Shown: piece after piece, positions 36,476 through 44,550 of the stretch
Layout of the letters: each line of letters starts with the position of its first letter
Numbering within the stretch: the stretch's first letter is position 1
Source of the DNA: RPQJ01 sp963726665
GTDB taxonomy: Bacteria; Pseudomonadota; Gammaproteobacteria; Steroidobacterales; Steroidobacteraceae
Direction: 5' to 3'
Assembly: GCA_963726665.1 (NCBI GenBank)
Contig: CAVSDW010000013.1
Location: forward strand, 62,001-126,000
DNA length: 64,000 nucleotides
Notes under the pieces: generated by a model
Told to the model about the DNA's origin: nothing
Seen by the model: only the letters and a program-made list of their open reading frames with translations
Database searches by the model: none
Translations under genes and position numbers: made by a program

Positions 36476-37237
36476 ATGGAGCCGACGACGCTGGACCTTG
36501 GTGCCGCGCTGGTCGCGGGGCTTGCCGCGAGCGGCCACTGCGCAGCGATGTGCGGCGGCATCGCGGGGGCGCTGGCGATGCGCGACCGCGAGGCCGGCAG
36601 CGGAAGGCGGCTCGCCAACGTGCTCGCCTACAACCTGTCGCGCGTCACGAGCTACAGCGCGGCCGGCGCGGTCGCGGGACTGCTCGGCGGCGCACTGCTG
36701 CGTGCGATCGACGTCGGCGCGCTCTCCCTCGCGTTCCGCGTGCTGTCCGGACTGATCATGCTGGCTGCGGCGGGTCGCCTGCTCTTCGGGTGGCGCCTGC
36801 TCGACCCTCTGGAAGCGGCGGGCTCGGGGCTCTGGCGGCGCATCGCTCCCATGGCCGGACGGCAGCGCGGCACAGGCGGCGTGCGCGCCGCGATCGGGCT
36901 CGGTCTCGCCTGGGGCTGGCTGCCCTGCGGAATGACCTATTCGATGCTGCTGCTCGCCGCGACCACGGCGAGCGCCCCGCTCGGCGCGGCCGTGATGCTC
37001 GCCTTCGGCGTGGGCACGCTGCCGTCCATGGTGACGGCCGGCGTCGCATTCGACCGCGTGGCCCGGCTGCTCTCGACGCACCTGTCGCTCAAGCGTGTCG
37101 CCGGGACTCTATTGCTGCTGTTCGGCCTCTGGACAGCCGGATTCGCGATTTACCAGCGGACGGGCGGCGCGGCTGGCCATGCGCACCACATGCCGACGGA
37201 CGCGCCGGCGGGGCATGAGCACCACCACCAGGAATGA
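36476..37237 (+). CDS. Sulfite exporter TauE/SafE-type membrane protein of the cco locus
   Basis: A 253-residue membrane protein of the SafE-like 'DsbD/urease accessory' type with about six helices. Two conserved motifs, GHCAAMCGGIAGALAM near residue 22 and GLAWGWLPCGMTYSMLLLA, carry the paired cysteines seen in cco-linked members, which are thought to act in copper or heme handling for the oxidase. The C-terminal tail is His-rich (HAHHMPTDAPAGHEHHHQE), a likely metal-binding feature. The ATG at 36476 has GGGAG five bases upstream; a GTG at 36470 overlapping ccoS is the alternative. Confidence 0.8.
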   Translation: MEPTTLDLGAALVAGLAASGHCAAMCGGIAGALAMRDREAGSGRRLANVLAYNLSRVTSYSAAGAVAGLLGGALLRAIDVGALSLAFRVLSGLIMLAAAGRLLFGWRLLDPLEAAGSGLWRRIAPMAGRQRGTGGVRAAIGLGLAWGWLPCGMTYSMLLLAATTASAPLGAAVMLAFGVGTLPSMVTAGVAFDRVARLLSTHLSLKRVAGTLLLLFGLWTAGFAIYQRTGGAAGHAHHMPTDAPAGHEHHHQE

Positions 37238-37240
37238 GGA

Positions 37241-37325
37241 AGCGGATAGTGACTGGCGGATAGCGGATAGTCAGGAAAGCGCGACTCCCTTCTGACTATC
37301 CGCTATCCGCCAGTCACTGTCCGCT
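37241..37325. repeat. Palindromic repeat family 1, copy B
   Basis: Arms of 34 bases, at 37241-37274 and 37292-37325, are complementary with one mismatch and enclose a 17-base loop. Units are GCGGATAG, TAGTGAC and TGGCGG. It sits three bases after the stop of the SafE-like gene and before the convergent hsp20 stop, so the RNA hairpin could act as a terminator or mRNA stabiliser for both. Copy A is at 17527-17641. Confidence 0.85.
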
Positions 37326-37381
37326 CACTTCCGCCGGTCGGGGCACGGACCCAGCCGCGCCCCGGTGGCCCGCGCTTCGAG

Positions 37382-37819
37382 CTACTGAATCGTAATCGCC
37401 AGCGGGCTCTTCTTCGGCACGTCCACTTTCGGCATGTGGACCACCAGTACTCCGTCCTTGGCCTCAGCCTTGATGAGCTTCGGATCGACATCGTCCGGAA
37501 GCATGAAGCTGCGCTCGAATGCGCCGTAATACCTCTCGGTCCGATGCACCTTCTCGCCCTTTACTTCCTTCTCGACCTTGCGCTCGCCCTTCACGGTGAG
37601 CAGGCCCTCGTCGAAGAGGATCTTCACGTCCTCCTTCTTCACCTCCGGCAGGTCGATCTTGATCAGGTATTCCTTCTCATGCTCGACGACGTCCGTCAGC
37701 GGCATGAACTCCAGCATCCCTTCGATGGGACGGGTCGCAGGCATACGGCCGAAAAGCGGCGTGAAGCCCTTGAAGATCTCGTCCATCTCGCGGAAGGGTT
37801 CCCAGCGTGTAAGTCTCAT
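37382..37819 (-). CDS. Small heat shock protein, Hsp20/alpha-crystallin family
   Basis: A 145-residue alpha-crystallin chaperone. The N-terminus is MRLTRWEPFREMDEIF; the alpha-crystallin domain runs from about residue 40 (PLTDVVEHEKEYLIKIDLP) to the conserved KDGVLVVHMPK, and the C-terminal IxI anchor is present as ITIQ after LAI. It holds unfolding proteins as an oligomer. It is divergent from fixL, sharing a 180-base intergenic region. Confidence 0.92.
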   Translation of the reverse strand: MRLTRWEPFREMDEIFKGFTPLFGRMPATRPIEGMLEFMPLTDVVEHEKEYLIKIDLPEVKKEDVKILFDEGLLTVKGERKVEKEVKGEKVHRTERYYGAFERSFMLPDDVDPKLIKAEAKDGVLVVHMPKVDVPKKSPLAITIQ

Positions 37820-38000
37820 GGCTCCCTCCTCGGGTCACATGGAAAACGGTTTGCGGCCGTGGCCCGCCGGGCCGCAACCCATTGTCCGTCTGCAGGCTGG
37901 AGGGGGGAATTCGGAGCCGTGCGTAGCCGCGCTCCTGTAATACCTAGTGCCGCGCCCCTGCATCACTTAGGATTGGGTGTCCCGGACTCAGTCCAGACCG

Positions 38001-39560
38001 ATGAATCACCGACACACGCCACAACGAGCCGATGAAAGGCGGCCTGGCCGCAGCAGCGACCGGGAATTCCGCGCGCTGCTCGACGCGGCGGTGGACGCGA
38101 TCGTCGTGATCGACCACCTCGGGACCGTCGAGGAGTTCAGCCTCGCGGCCGAACGCATGTTCGGGTACTCCGCCGAGGAGGTGATCGGGCACAACGTGAA
38201 GCTGCTCATGCCCGAGCCGTACCGCAGCGCCCACGACGGTTACCTCGCCCGGTACCTGGAGACTGGCTACACGCAGATCATCGGCGTGGGGCGCGAGATC
38301 GTGTCACGGCGGAAGGACGGATCGACGTTCCCCTGCGAACTCGCGGTGGGCCGCATTCTGGATGCCGAGCCGCCGCGCTACGTCGGCTTCATCCGCGACC
38401 TGACCCTGCACAAGGCGGCCGGAGAGCAACTGAAGCGCAGCGAGGCCGAGCTGCGGCTGGCCCAGGCCCTCGCCAACCTCGGCAACTACGTCGTGCACCC
38501 GCGCGGCGACGGGCCGGACTACTTCTCGGCGCAGCTCTACCGCATCCTCGACGTGCCTGTTGACGGTCCGAACGTGACGCGCGAGGAGTTCTTCGAGCGC
38601 TGGGTGCATCCCGCCGACCGCGCCCGCGTGCTCGAGGCGTTCCATCGACTCGACGCCGGCAAACCGTCGCTCGACATCGAGTACCAGGTGGTCCTTCGCG
38701 ACGGGCGCACCCGGCACCTGCACCACATCGCGCAGGCCGTGCTTGAGGACGACGGCCGGGTCCTCAAGCACGTCGGCACCATCCACGACATCACCGACCG
38801 GCGCCACGCCGAGGACGACGCGCGGCAGCTGCAGGACCGCCTGACCCACTTCAGCCGGCTTTCCACCATGGGCGAGATGGCCGCCGGCCTCGCGCACGAG
38901 ATCAACCAGCCGCTCTCCGCCATCGCGACCTACTCGCAGGCCTGCCAGCGCCTGCTCCGCCAGCCGGAGCCCGACATCCAGGACGTCATCAGCGCCCTGG
39001 AGCAGGTCAACGCACAGGCCCTGCGCGCCGGCGAGGTGATCCGCAGGCTGCGCAACTTCGTGAAGAACCGAGAGGTCAAGCGCGAGTGGGTGGACTGCGG
39101 GCGCCTGCTCGACGACCTGCGCACGCTCGCCGAGACCGACGCGCGCCTGCACAACGTGCAGCTGCGGATCGAAGCCGAGGACGGCCTCCCGGCAGTGCAC
39201 GCCGACCCGATCCAGCTGCAGCAGGTCGTGCTCAACCTCGTGCGCAACGCGATCGACGCCATGGCCGAGTGCCCGGAGGATCGCCGCGACATCGTGCTCA
39301 TGGCCCGCCGCGAGGGCGAGGGCGAAATCCAGGTCACGGTCGCAGACCAGGGAAGCGGCCTGGCGCCCGGTGCGGCAGAGCACCTCTTCAACCCGTTCTT
39401 CACCACCAAGGCGAGCGGCACGGGGCTCGGGCTCGCCATCAGCCATTCGATCATCCGGGCCCATGGCGGGCGCCTGTGGCACACTTCGAACGGGCCGTTC
39501 GGCACGTGCTTTCATTTCACGCTGCCGGCCTCGCCGGCGACGAAAGGGGATGACCAGTGA
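38001..39560 (+). CDS. fixL: FixL-type oxygen-sensing histidine kinase
   Basis: A 519-residue soluble kinase. The first PAS domain (residues 20-135) carries the heme-PAS hallmarks of Bradyrhizobium FixL: a histidine in SAHDGY (His78, matching heme ligand His200) and an arginine 20 residues later (Arg98 in GVGREIV, matching Arg220). A second PAS domain covers about 150-268. The HisKA domain has the phosphoacceptor His299 (LAHEINQP), and the ATPase domain shows NLVRNAIDAM, DQGSGL and GTGLGLAIS. No membrane segment is seen. It should autophosphorylate when heme loses oxygen. The ATG at 38001 is preferred to an in-frame GTG at 37977. The stop overlaps fixJ (GTGA). Confidence 0.88.
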   Translation: MNHRHTPQRADERRPGRSSDREFRALLDAAVDAIVVIDHLGTVEEFSLAAERMFGYSAEEVIGHNVKLLMPEPYRSAHDGYLARYLETGYTQIIGVGREIVSRRKDGSTFPCELAVGRILDAEPPRYVGFIRDLTLHKAAGEQLKRSEAELRLAQALANLGNYVVHPRGDGPDYFSAQLYRILDVPVDGPNVTREEFFERWVHPADRARVLEAFHRLDAGKPSLDIEYQVVLRDGRTRHLHHIAQAVLEDDGRVLKHVGTIHDITDRRHAEDDARQLQDRLTHFSRLSTMGEMAAGLAHEINQPLSAIATYSQACQRLLRQPEPDIQDVISALEQVNAQALRAGEVIRRLRNFVKNREVKREWVDCGRLLDDLRTLAETDARLHNVQLRIEAEDGLPAVHADPIQLQQVVLNLVRNAIDAMAECPEDRRDIVLMARREGEGEIQVTVADQGSGLAPGAAEHLFNPFFTTKASGTGLGLAISHSIIRAHGGRLWHTSNGPFGTCFHFTLPASPATKGDDQ

Positions 39561-40180
39561 TCAAGGAAATCAAACCCACGGTCTTCGTGGTGGACGACGA
39601 TGCCGCGGTGCGCGATTCGCTGCGGATGCTCCTCAAGTCGGTCGGGCTCCCGGTCGAGGTGTTCGAGTCCGGGCAGGAATTCCTGGATGCCGACCGCGAC
39701 GACCGGCCGGGCTGCCTGGTCCTCGACATCCGCATGCCGGGAATGAGCGGCCTCGAGCTGCAGATCAAGCTGAACGAGCGGCACTCGATCCTGCCCATCA
39801 TCTTCATCACCGGGCACGGCGACGTGCCGATGGCGGTCGAGGCCATGCAGGCGGGCGCGGTGGATTTCATCCAGAAGCCCTTCCGTGACCAGGACCTGCT
39901 CGACCGCATCAACCAGGCGCTCGACAAGGACGCGGGCAGCCGGCGGATGCTGGCCGAGCGCAACATGATCCGGAAGCGCCTCGAGTCGCTCACGCCGCGC
40001 GAGCGCGAGGTTCTCGACCTCGTCGTCGCGGGCAAGGCGAACAAGGTCATCGCCGGGGACCTGAACCTGAGCCAGCGCACGGTCGAAATCCATCGTGCGC
40101 GCGTCATGGAGAAGATGGAGGCGCACTCGCTCGCCCACCTGGTCCGCATGGTGCTCGAAGTCGAGCGAAACGACGAATGA
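39557..40180 (+). CDS. fixJ: FixJ-type response regulator
   Basis: A 207-residue regulator with a receiver domain (acidic pocket VVDDDAAVRD, phosphoacceptor Asp57 in LDIRMPGMSG, Lys in DFIQKPF) and a LuxR-type helix-turn-helix (LTPREREVLDLVVAGKANKVI and SQRTVEIHRARVM). It starts with GTG, overlapping fixL by four bases, so it is the cognate partner. The likely targets are the microaerobic genes around it, including cco. No fixK is in the window. Confidence 0.9.
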   Translation: MIKEIKPTVFVVDDDAAVRDSLRMLLKSVGLPVEVFESGQEFLDADRDDRPGCLVLDIRMPGMSGLELQIKLNERHSILPIIFITGHGDVPMAVEAMQAGAVDFIQKPFRDQDLLDRINQALDKDAGSRRMLAERNMIRKRLESLTPREREVLDLVVAGKANKVIAGDLNLSQRTVEIHRARVMEKMEAHSLAHLVRMVLEVERNDE

Positions 40181-40361
40181 TCTACTGCGCCGCAGCACAC
40201 TGCGGACGTCGCCTGAATTTAGGTATAAGCCCCGATTCTCCGAATTTTTGCCTGCGGGAAAACTGGGCCCCATGCGACCACAGATCGGCGCGCGGTTCGC
40301 CGCAACCGATCCTCCCTGCGGCCAGAATTGAACCGGCTCGACCTGTGGTCGCGCTTTACCT

Positions 40362-40772
40362 ATGGCAGAGAACAAGAACGCGCCGGACGCTCCGCCCCAG
40401 ATCGGGGTCATCGACCCTGATCCGGTCGCCCGCAACGGGTTGCGTGCGCTCCTGCATCGAAACGGCGTCGACGTCTCCACGTTCGACAGCGCGGAGAGCT
40501 ACCTGCTCGCCGCGAACGGCCGGAACCTGTCTTGCCTGATCGTGGACCTGCTGTTGCCCGGGATGTCAGGCCTGGAACTGCTGCGTCGCCTGCGCCGCGC
40601 AGGCAACGACGTGCCCGTGGTGCTGCTCGCCGACGAATCGGACGTGGCGACCGCCGTCGCGGCGATGCGCGAGGGCGCGACCGATTTCATCGAGAAGCCC
40701 TACATGGACGTCGCCGTGCTGAAGCAGGTGCAGAAGCTGATCCGGCGACCACCGTCCGCCGCACACGCCTGA
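40362..40772 (+). CDS. Single-domain response regulator
   Basis: A 136-residue lone receiver domain. The acidic pair is in GVIDPDPVAR, the phosphoacceptor is Asp62 in VDLLLPGMSG, and the conserved lysine is in DFIEKPY. It resembles the FixJ receiver but lacks any DNA-binding domain; the acidic pocket motif is shortened to D-P-D. It could compete with FixJ for phosphate from FixL or pass it to another protein. It lies 181 bases after fixJ, with its own leader. Confidence 0.8.
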   Translation: MAENKNAPDAPPQIGVIDPDPVARNGLRALLHRNGVDVSTFDSAESYLLAANGRNLSCLIVDLLLPGMSGLELLRRLRRAGNDVPVVLLADESDVATAVAAMREGATDFIEKPYMDVAVLKQVQKLIRRPPSAAHA

Positions 40773-40773
40773 C

Positions 40774-41802
40774 GTGAGCGGCCTCGAAAGCTGGCGCGAG
40801 GAAAAGCAGTCCGCCTGGCTCTACCGGGAGCTTGCGGACTGCGAGCCTGACGTACGCATCGCGGAGCTCTTCCGTGCGCTCGCGACCGCCGCCGACGGAC
40901 AGGCGGACACCTGGCGCGCAGAGTCCGGCGCGGAACCACCCCCGTTCAAGCCGTCGGCGCGCGCACGGATCACCGCAACCCTGGCGCGCGTGCTCGGACC
41001 CAGGCGCATCAAGCCCGCGCTCATCGCGATGAAGGTGCGGGGCGTTTCGGCGTACGACTCAAGGTCCGCCACGCCCGGGCACCTGATGCCGACCTCGGTG
41101 TCCCAGGTGGGCATGCGGCACAAGGGCTACGGTGGCGGCAACCTGCGCGCGGCCGTGTTCGGCGTCAACGACGGCCTGGTGTCGAACGCGAGCCTGATCA
41201 TGGGCGTGGCAGGCGCCGGCGCAAGCATCGGCGCAGTCGTCACCAGCGGCGTCGCGGGACTGCTCGCGGGTGCTTTGTCGATGGCCGCCGGCGAGTACAT
41301 CTCGATGCGCTCGCAGCGCGAGATGTTCGAGTACCAGATCGGGCTCGAGCGCGACGAGCTGAACGAGTACCCGGAAGAGGAAGCCGAGGAACTCGCGCTC
41401 ATCTACGCTGCGCGCGGCATGGACCTCGAGGAAGCGCGACGCATCACGCGCGAACTCGTGAAGAACCACGATGCCGCGCTCGACGCGCTCGCGCGCGAGG
41501 AACTCGGGCTCAACCCGGACGACCTGGGCTCGCCCTGGGGCGCCGCCATCTTCTCGTTCCTCGCGTTCGCCACCGGCGCGTCCCTGCCGCTTGCGCCGTT
41601 CCTGCTCGGGCTGCCGCTCGCGAGCTCGGTGATACTTGCAGCTGCGATCGCGGGCGTTGCGCTGTTCGGCGTCGGGGCGGCGCTGTCGCTTTTCACCGGC
41701 AGGAACGCGTGGCTCGGCGGGCTGCGCATGGTCGCGATCGGCGGCGGTGCCGGCGCCCTCACCTGGTTCATCGGCAGCCTGCTCGGCGCCGCGATCAACT
41801 GA
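40774..41802 (+). CDS. VIT1/CCC1-family iron/manganese transporter with ferritin-like N-terminus
   Basis: A 342-residue protein. Residues 1-100 form an alpha-helical, rubrerythrin-like domain (EKQSAWLYRELADCEPD), although the usual E-x-x-H iron ligands are incomplete. From residue 120 the VIT1/CCC1 transporter begins: NLRAAVFGVNDGLVSNASLIMG, SMAAGEYISMRSQREM (metal-binding helix) and three to four further helices. Members move Fe2+ or Mn2+ out of the cytoplasm. The start is a GTG one base after the receiver gene's stop, so the two are an operon. Confidence 0.85.
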   Translation: MSGLESWREEKQSAWLYRELADCEPDVRIAELFRALATAADGQADTWRAESGAEPPPFKPSARARITATLARVLGPRRIKPALIAMKVRGVSAYDSRSATPGHLMPTSVSQVGMRHKGYGGGNLRAAVFGVNDGLVSNASLIMGVAGAGASIGAVVTSGVAGLLAGALSMAAGEYISMRSQREMFEYQIGLERDELNEYPEEEAEELALIYAARGMDLEEARRITRELVKNHDAALDALAREELGLNPDDLGSPWGAAIFSFLAFATGASLPLAPFLLGLPLASSVILAAAIAGVALFGVGAALSLFTGRNAWLGGLRMVAIGGGAGALTWFIGSLLGAAIN

Positions 41803-41811
41803 TCGCCGGCG

Positions 41812-42780
41812 TCACTCGGCGCGCGGATCGAACGGCAGCTCGCGCTTCATCTGCTCGAAGAACTCCCGGGCCCGCGGGCTGTCGGGCGGCAGGACGATCT
41901 CGAGGACCACGTACTGGTCACCCGGCGTGGGCCCCGGCAGGCCGCGACCACGCAGGCGCAGCCTCTGGCCCGCGCGTGCGCCGGCCGGAAGCTTCATGTC
42001 CACGGAGCCACCGAGGGTGGGTACCGACACCGTTTCGCCGAGCGCTGCTTCCCATGGCGCGACCGGCAGTGTCGCGGTGATGTCCCGGCCCTCGACCCGG
42101 AAGCGCGGATGGGCGCGGAATCCGATCTCGAGCAGAAGGTTGCCCGGCGGGCCGCCGCCGGTGCCGGGGCTGCCCTGCCCTGCGAGCCGGATCTGCTGGC
42201 CCTCGGTCACGCCGGCGGGAATCGTTACTCGCAGGGTTCGCGGCTTCACGACCACGTGGCCCTCGGGCGTGACTTCCGGCGAGCGCAGCTCGATGTCGCG
42301 AGCGCCGCCTCGATAGGCGTCCTCGAGATCGATCTCGACCCGCGCGACGTGATCCTGCCCCTGCGTTGCGAATCCGCGGCCCGCACGGCCCGGCCGACCG
42401 CCACCCGATGCCTGGCCGAATGGACTGCGTTCGCCGAAGAGCTCCGAAAAGAAGTCGCTGAAGTCGCCCGCACCGGCACCCTGCCCGCGCCGGCCGCCCG
42501 GCCCGCGAGAGAACTCGAAGCCCTTGCCCCAATCCGGCGGCGGGCGGAAATCCTGGCCCTGGCGCCAGTCGGCGCCGAGCTGGTCGTAGGCCGCGCGCTT
42601 CTCGGCGTCCTTCAGGACCTCGTGCGCTTCCTGCAGTTCCTTGAACTTCTCCTCGGCGTCCTTTTCCTTGCTGACGTCGGGGTGGTACTTGCGCGCGAGT
42701 TTCCGGTACGAACGCTTGATGTCTTCCTGGCTGGCGTCGCGCGCCACGCCCATGACCTTGTAGTAATCCTTGTAGCGCAT
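41812..42780 (-). CDS. cbpA: Curved-DNA-binding protein / DnaJ-class co-chaperone
   Basis: A 322-residue class II J-protein. The J domain (residues 1-68) has KYHPDVS with HPD at 33-35; a Gly/Phe-rich linker (GRGFATQGQ and neighbours) follows; there is no zinc-finger region, and two C-terminal beta domains end with the dimerisation helix. It works with DnaK and, in E. coli, binds curved DNA and is RpoS-regulated. The usual partner cbpM is absent. Confidence 0.9.
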   Translation of the reverse strand: MRYKDYYKVMGVARDASQEDIKRSYRKLARKYHPDVSKEKDAEEKFKELQEAHEVLKDAEKRAAYDQLGADWRQGQDFRPPPDWGKGFEFSRGPGGRRGQGAGAGDFSDFFSELFGERSPFGQASGGGRPGRAGRGFATQGQDHVARVEIDLEDAYRGGARDIELRSPEVTPEGHVVVKPRTLRVTIPAGVTEGQQIRLAGQGSPGTGGGPPGNLLLEIGFRAHPRFRVEGRDITATLPVAPWEAALGETVSVPTLGGSVDMKLPAGARAGQRLRLRGRGLPGPTPGDQYVVLEIVLPPDSPRAREFFEQMKRELPFDPRAE

Positions 42781-42887
42781 GGCTCTACTTTAGCGCCGAA
42801 CATGGCGCCCGGATGGCCGTACTGGCCACTAGATGGTGACTCGCGCGGTGCCTGGCAAGGGGGTGGTGCCTTGGGCCGGGTCGGGGA

Positions 42888-42930
42888 GTCGCCCTGGGCG
42901 GGAGTTGCCCTGGGCGGGGGTTGTCCTGCG
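42888..42930. repeat. 16-bp imperfect tandem repeat
   Basis: Two adjacent 16-base units (GTCGCCCTGGGCGGGA at 42888-42903, GTTGCCCTGGGCGGGG at 42904-42919) and a partial third (GTTGTCCTGCG) lie in the gap between cbpA and the thioredoxin 2 gene. The divergent promoters of both genes must be here or just outside. Confidence 0.5.
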
Positions 42931-42983
42931 TGCGACCCGACCCCATGCAAGGGACTCGTAAACACCCCGGGGCCGGAGGGTCC

Positions 42984-43421
42984 ATGTCGACATCACGCAA
43001 GATCGTCTGCCAGCACTGCGACGGTATCGTCGGCGTACCGGCCGAACGCCTGGGCGACGGCCCGCGCTGCCCGCGTTGCCACGCCCCGCTGTTCGAGGGT
43101 CACCCGGTCGAGCTGACCCAGGGCAATTTCGACCAGCACGTCGGCCATAGCGACCTGCCCGTGGTGGTGGATTTCTGGGCGCCGTGGTGCGCTCCGTGCC
43201 GGATGATGGCGCCGGCATTCGAGGAGGCCGCAAGGAGCCTGGAACCCGCGGCCCGCTTCGCGAAGTTGAATACCGACGAGGCCCAGGACGTCGCTGCGCG
43301 ATTCGGGATCCGCAGCATCCCGACACTGATCGTATTCAAGGGCGGACGCGAGATCGCAAGGCAGTCGGGCGCGATGGGCGCGGAGCAACTGGGTCGCTGG
43401 GTGCGGTCGGCGGTCGGTTGA
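42984..43421 (+). CDS. trxC: Thioredoxin 2, zinc-binding
   Basis: A 145-residue thioredoxin with an N-terminal zinc motif (Cys9, Cys12, Cys29, Cys32), as in TrxC. The active site is WCAPC (residues 68-72), with alanine in place of the usual glycine. The cis-proline region RSIPTLIVF is intact. It reduces disulfides and is typically induced by oxidative stress. The ATG at 42984 has GGAGGG upstream and is preferred to a start 63 bases earlier. Confidence 0.88.
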   Translation: MSTSRKIVCQHCDGIVGVPAERLGDGPRCPRCHAPLFEGHPVELTQGNFDQHVGHSDLPVVVDFWAPWCAPCRMMAPAFEEAARSLEPAARFAKLNTDEAQDVAARFGIRSIPTLIVFKGGREIARQSGAMGAEQLGRWVRSAVG

Positions 43422-43424
43422 GAA

Positions 43425-43452
43425 ACCCTCCCCCGCTTTCGCGGGAGAGGGT
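43425..43452. terminator. Bidirectional hairpin between trxC and the secreted-protein gene
   Basis: Arms 43425-43436 (ACCCTCCCCCGC) and 43441-43452 pair over 12 bases with one mismatch around a TTTC loop. It lies three bases after the trxC stop and before the convergent gene's stop. There is no T-tract, so termination would rely on the hairpin alone. Confidence 0.55.
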
Positions 43453-43478
43453 CGCTGGCAGTCGGTCGACGGAAGCGA

Positions 43479-43961
43479 TTACTTCCTGTCGAAGACCATC
43501 ACGTTGTCGTACGTGCCGCCGGATGCGGAGTGTCCCTTGCTCGTGAGAGTCAGCACCTTGCCGTCCTTGGAGACCGTGCGAGTCGTCGTGCCCACGGCCT
43601 TGCCGGCCTTCTTCTGCACGCTCTCGACGGTATGGTCATCAACGCGCTTCAGTGACAGCGAGTCGAAGTCGGCCGAGCCGCTGAACGCGTAGTCCTTGCC
43701 GTCGTACTTGAAGCTCGACTTCTGCGAAATCGCCGAGCCATCGGCGTTGGTGCCGGTCACGGTCATGTCGATGCCGTCCGCCGTGGCGGCATAGGTTCTC
43801 GTCTGCGACTTCGGCGCCGGGCCCGGGCTGAACTTGGACTTGGCCACGTTCAGCACCCACGTGCCGACCACCGGATCCGTGGCTCCCGCCGCGGACGCGA
43901 CCGCCGTAACGCCGAGCGCGAGCACGGTTCCGACGAGCAGCTTCCTGATAAATGAGTTCAT
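43479..43961 (-). CDS. Secreted protein of unknown function
   Basis: A 160-residue exported protein. The signal peptide covers residues 1-25 (MNSFIRKLLVGTVLALGVTA, cut near ASAAGA). The mature part begins DPVVGTWVLNVAKSKFSPGP, a pattern common in small secreted proteobacterial proteins that form a lipocalin-like beta-barrel, with repeated hydrophobic strands. No catalytic motif is seen. The ATG at 43961 has a strong AGGAGG site; the longer open frame upstream crosses the palindromic repeat and is unlikely. Confidence 0.7.
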   Translation of the reverse strand: MNSFIRKLLVGTVLALGVTAVASAAGATDPVVGTWVLNVAKSKFSPGPAPKSQTRTYAATADGIDMTVTGTNADGSAISQKSSFKYDGKDYAFSGSADFDSLSLKRVDDHTVESVQKKAGKAVGTTTRTVSKDGKVLTLTSKGHSASGGTYDNVMVFDRK

Positions 43962-44064
43962 GAACTCCTCCTGAGTGACGATGTAGTTTTGATTTCCCGC
44001 ACTCGACAGGCCCGGGGAAGTCTCCCCGGCGCCTGTCGAGCGGGCGATTATGCGCGTCCTGCGA

Positions 44065-44157
44065 AAAGGGGACATTCTCCTTTTCCGCGGAACGCGAGTC
44101 AGGCGCCAAGCGCCTGTTTTCGAAGGGCCGTAGCCGGGAAAAGGAGAATGTCCCCTT
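44065..44157. repeat. Palindromic repeat family 2, copy A
   Basis: Two perfect 21-base arms in inverted orientation, AAGGGGACATTCTCCTTTTCC at 44065-44085 (written without its last base to stay short: arm ends TTTTC-C) and its complement at 44137-44157, enclose 51 bases. The pair lies upstream of the secreted-protein gene and downstream of the DUF2892 gene. The same arm sequence returns at 59148-59194 as a tight hairpin. Confidence 0.85.
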
Positions 44158-44184
44158 GCGTCTGAAGGGCGCCCCCTTCGGCAG

Positions 44185-44379
44185 CTACTTCTTCGGGCAG
44201 GTGTTGATGCCGAGCACCGAGTACAGCGGGCAGAAACTCAGGAGCCCCGTTCCGAGCGCGACGAGCCCGAGTATCGCCAGATAGCGCGCGGGACCCTCAA
44301 GCACGAAAAAGAGCGCGATCAGCACGATCCCGACGACGATGCGGAGCGTGCGGTCGAATCCACCGACGTTGGCTTTCAT
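44185..44379 (-). CDS. DUF2892 inner-membrane protein (YgaP-like C-terminal type)
   Basis: A 64-residue protein of the DUF2892 family. The start MKANVGGFDRTLRIVVG is diagnostic, followed by two hydrophobic helices with FVLEGPARYL between them, and a closing C-P-L-Y-S-V-L-G-I-N-T-C-P motif. It corresponds to the membrane part of the rhodanese YgaP, without the rhodanese. A GAGGAGG site precedes the ATG at 44379. Two cysteines near the end might carry sulfur; that is inference. Confidence 0.8.
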   Translation of the reverse strand: MKANVGGFDRTLRIVVGIVLIALFFVLEGPARYLAILGLVALGTGLLSFCPLYSVLGINTCPKK

Positions 44380-44550
44380 GTTCGATTCCTCCTCGTTGAT
44401 TAACTGGCGGGCCCACGCCCGAACCCATTCTGGGCGACCGGGGTCACCACCCGTACCGGCCATCATCTCGGTCAGGCGCTCGAAGGACAGTCCGAACATG
44501 TACTGACCCGGCGGGGCGGACGCGCCCCGGTGAGCCGGAACCGGACCTGC

